Origin: Proteobacteria bacterium UBA652
GTDB taxonomy: Bacteria; Pseudomonadota; Gammaproteobacteria; Nitrosococcales; Methylophagaceae
Direction of reading: 5' to 3'
Assembly (NCBI GenBank): GCA_002299915.1
Contig: DBOG01000014.1
Span: forward strand, 10,405-74,404
DNA length: 64,000 nt
Shown piece after piece: positions 62,282 through 64,000 of this stretch. The notes beneath the pieces are model-generated. The model was given only the letters and a program-made list of their open reading frames with translations, was not told where the DNA came from and made no database searches. The position numbers and the translations under genes are program-made. Positions within the stretch are counted from its first letter, which is position 1; each line of letters starts with the position of its first letter.

Positions 62282-63250
62282 ATGAACGAAACCGTAATAG
62301 CAGTGAAACGTGATATTAAGGCATTGAAGGGTGAATCCAAGGTCTCACGTATCCCCATTAAAATCATCCCCAGCGATCCGAAGCGTAAGCCAAGTTGGAT
62401 CCGCGCAAAATCACCTGGCGGTGCAGAGGTGCAGCGATTAAAAGCCTTATTACGCGAGAATAATTTACATACAGTGTGTGAAGAGGCTGCTTGTCCTAAT
62501 TTAGGCGAGTGTTTTTCGCATGGCACGGCCACTTTTCTGATTATGGGTAATATCTGCACCCGACGTTGTCCTTTTTGTGATATTGCACATGGTCGCCCTG
62601 ATGCACTGGATAAAAATGAGCCCACGCATATGGCTTCAACCATTGCGGCGATGAAATTAAAACATGTGGTGATTACGTCGGTAGATCGTGATGATCTGCG
62701 AGATGGTGGATCGCAGCATTTTGTGGATTGTATTGAAGCCGTTCGCCTGCAATCACCAGAGACCAATATTGAGGTGTTGGTGCCCGACTTTCGGGGTCGA
62801 ATGGATGTCGCATTAGAGGTCTTAGCGCAAAGTCCCCCCGATGTTTTTAATCATAATTTGGAGAGTATCCCACGTTTATATCGTGCTGTACGTCCAGGAT
62901 CTGATTATCAATGGTCACTGACTTTATTACAGCGCTTTAGGGAGCAACATCCAACCGTACCCACGAAATCAGGTTTAATGTTGGGTTTGGGCGAGACGCT
63001 GGAAGAGGTCGAGCAGGTGATGGCTGATTTGCACGCGCATAATTGCCAAATGCTCACTTTAGGCCAATATTTACAACCGAGCCGTCATCATTTGGCGGTA
63101 GAAAGATTTGTAACTCCTCAAGAATTTGAGAAATTAGGTGAGTTAGGGCGTAAAATGGGATTTGCCCATGTTGCCAGTGGTCCGATGGTACGATCGTCAT
63201 ATCATGCAGATCGGCAGGCAGCAGGTGAGAATATACCGTTAGTTTGCTAG
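62282..63250 (+). CDS. lipA: Lipoyl synthase LipA
   Basis: Radical SAM enzyme that inserts two sulfurs into octanoyl groups. It has 322 residues. The auxiliary cluster is [12 protein letters not shown]; the radical SAM cluster is CTRRCPFCD; the late serine ligand is in [10 protein letters not shown]. It is followed by fccB 18 bases later. Confidence 0.98.
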   Translation: MNETVIAVKRDIKALKGESKVSRIPIKIIPSDPKRKPSWIRAKSPGGAEVQRLKALLRENNLHTVCEEAACPNLGECFSHGTATFLIMGNICTRRCPFCDIAHGRPDALDKNEPTHMASTIAAMKLKHVVITSVDRDDLRDGGSQHFVDCIEAVRLQSPETNIEVLVPDFRGRMDVALEVLAQSPPDVFNHNLESIPRLYRAVRPGSDYQWSLTLLQRFREQHPTVPTKSGLMLGLGETLEEVEQVMADLHAHNCQMLTLGQYLQPSRHHLAVERFVTPQEFEKLGELGRKMGFAHVASGPMVRSSYHADRQAAGENIPLVC

Positions 63251-63268
63251 CGTAATAGGAATATGTAG

Positions 63269-64000
63269 ATGTCACTTAACCGCCGAAGATTTATTAAAAC
63301 GGGGCTACAAGCAGGAATAGCCGTCCCACTGAGCTTACAGATTGGATGTTCAAGCAAAACATCCAATAAGCAGCAAGTTGTTGTGATTGGCGGTGGGTTT
63401 GCTGGGGCCACAGTGGCAAAATACATTCGAAAATGGGCAACAGATGTTGATGTTATTATGATTGAGCGTAATGCGAAATTTGTTTCTTGTCCGCAAAGTA
63501 ATTTGGTATTGGGTGGTAATTTAACCTTACAAGATTTAACTCGAGGCTATGATGATTTATCCGCTCATGGCGTGCAACGTGTCCACGCCGCCGTTACCAA
63601 AATTGATACTGACCAAAAAAGTGTTAGTCTGGATGATGGCGTTGTTATCTCTTATGATCGTTTAGTGATTGCGCCTGGCATTGACTTTATATATGATGAC
63701 TTACCGATATTGGCAACAGAAGCAGGCAAGCAAAAAGTGCCACATGCCTGGAAAGCGGGGCCGCAAACACAATTACTCCGTGATCAGCTGGTATCAATGA
63801 AACAGGGTGGCGTGATTGCCATGGCAATACCACGAACACCGTTTAGATGCCCACCAGGGCCTTATGAGCGTGCTTGCCAAGTGGCATTTTATCTGCGACA
63901 ACACAATCCGACTGCAAAGCTATTGATCTTAGATGAGAATGCTAACATTGCCTCAAAAAAGGCCTTATTTGAAACCGCATGGCAAAAGGAATATAAAGGT
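63269..64000 (+). CDS. fccB: Flavocytochrome c sulfide dehydrogenase flavoprotein, 3' end outside window
   Basis: Oxidises sulfide to sulfur or polysulfide in the periplasm, passing electrons to a cytochrome c subunit. 244 codons are visible. The Tat signal is NRRRFIKTGLQAGIAVPLSL. The FAD fold is VVVIGGGFAGATVAKYIRKW, and the first redox cysteine region is KFVSCPQSNLVLGG; FRCPPGPYERACQVAFYL is characteristic of FccB. No cytochrome subunit gene lies upstream; lipA does. It could also be named SoxF. ATG 63269 has tagga eight bases upstream. Confidence 0.92.
   Translation, partial: MSLNRRRFIKTGLQAGIAVPLSLQIGCSSKTSNKQQVVVIGGGFAGATVAKYIRKWATDVDVIMIERNAKFVSCPQSNLVLGGNLTLQDLTRGYDDLSAHGVQRVHAAVTKIDTDQKSVSLDDGVVISYDRLVIAPGIDFIYDDLPILATEAGKQKVPHAWKAGPQTQLLRDQLVSMKQGGVIAMAIPRTPFRCPPGPYERACQVAFYLRQHNPTAKLLILDENANIASKKALFETAWQKEYKG

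Overview
The window is 64 kb of chromosome from a low-to-moderate GC gammaproteobacterium. The gene orders carAB-greA-rlmE-ftsH-folP-glmM-tpiA-secG-tRNA-Leu(GAG), a 14-gene nuo operon, mreBCD-mrdA-rodA-mltB-rlpA-dacA-dat-ybeD-lipB-lipA and glrK-qseG-glrR are typical of that class. The last gene, cut by the window edge, is the Tat-exported flavoprotein of flavocytochrome c sulfide dehydrogenase. An eroded c-type cytochrome lies at 34.7 kb. Together these suggest, but do not prove, sulfur-based energy metabolism. There are no phage, IS transposase or CRISPR genes.

Layout. 1-0.74 kb: hemB (partial, minus). 0.94-12.3 kb: pyrimidine/arginine precursor, transcription fidelity, rRNA methylation, proteolysis, folate, cell-wall sugar, glycolysis and secretion genes, ending in tRNA-Leu and a shared terminator. 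12.3-17 kb: acetyl-CoA synthetase and an acetaldehyde-type dehydrogenase, divergent from an AraC-type regulator, with a 21-bp-phased direct repeat between them. 17-18.8 kb: two genes of unknown function. 19-33.7 kb: complex I (nuoA-N) with an extra small membrane ORF between nuoK and nuoL and a DUF2818 gene at the end. 33.7-41 kb: rluD, a cytochrome c pseudogene, a secreted protein with two dockerin-like repeats, then a tightly overlapping minus-strand operon (ABC ATPase, permease, GldG-like, DUF4340, mutM). 41-45.4 kb: the GlrK/QseG/GlrR envelope two-component system next to a small periplasmic EF-hand gene. 45.5-51.8 kb: rpmB-rpmG, acetolactate synthase-like enzyme plus thioredoxin-like lipoprotein, a decayed gene, an acyltransferase and gatCA. 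51.9-63.3 kb: rod-shape and peptidoglycan genes, then lipoate synthesis. 63.3-64 kb: fccB.

Main result. Between glrR and the EF-hand gene the sequence holds a textbook sigma-54 promoter (41474-41491, minus) and three exact TGTC-N10-GACA sites (41585, 41718, 41805). TGTC-N10-GACA is the motif described for GlrR upstream of the glmY small RNA in enterobacteria. Here the promoter leads straight into a 92-residue exported EF-hand protein, so the two-component system probably controls a periplasmic calcium-binding protein encoded beside it. This is a self-contained circuit I do not recognise as described.

A second theme is damage. nuoB has an in-frame TGA at a conserved Trp, nuoF has a broken N-terminus, a DUF4149 gene is frameshifted, mreC appears to start at ATT, and at least two genes are in multi-lesion decay. 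Either the genome is eroding or the assembly carries errors; reads are needed to tell which.
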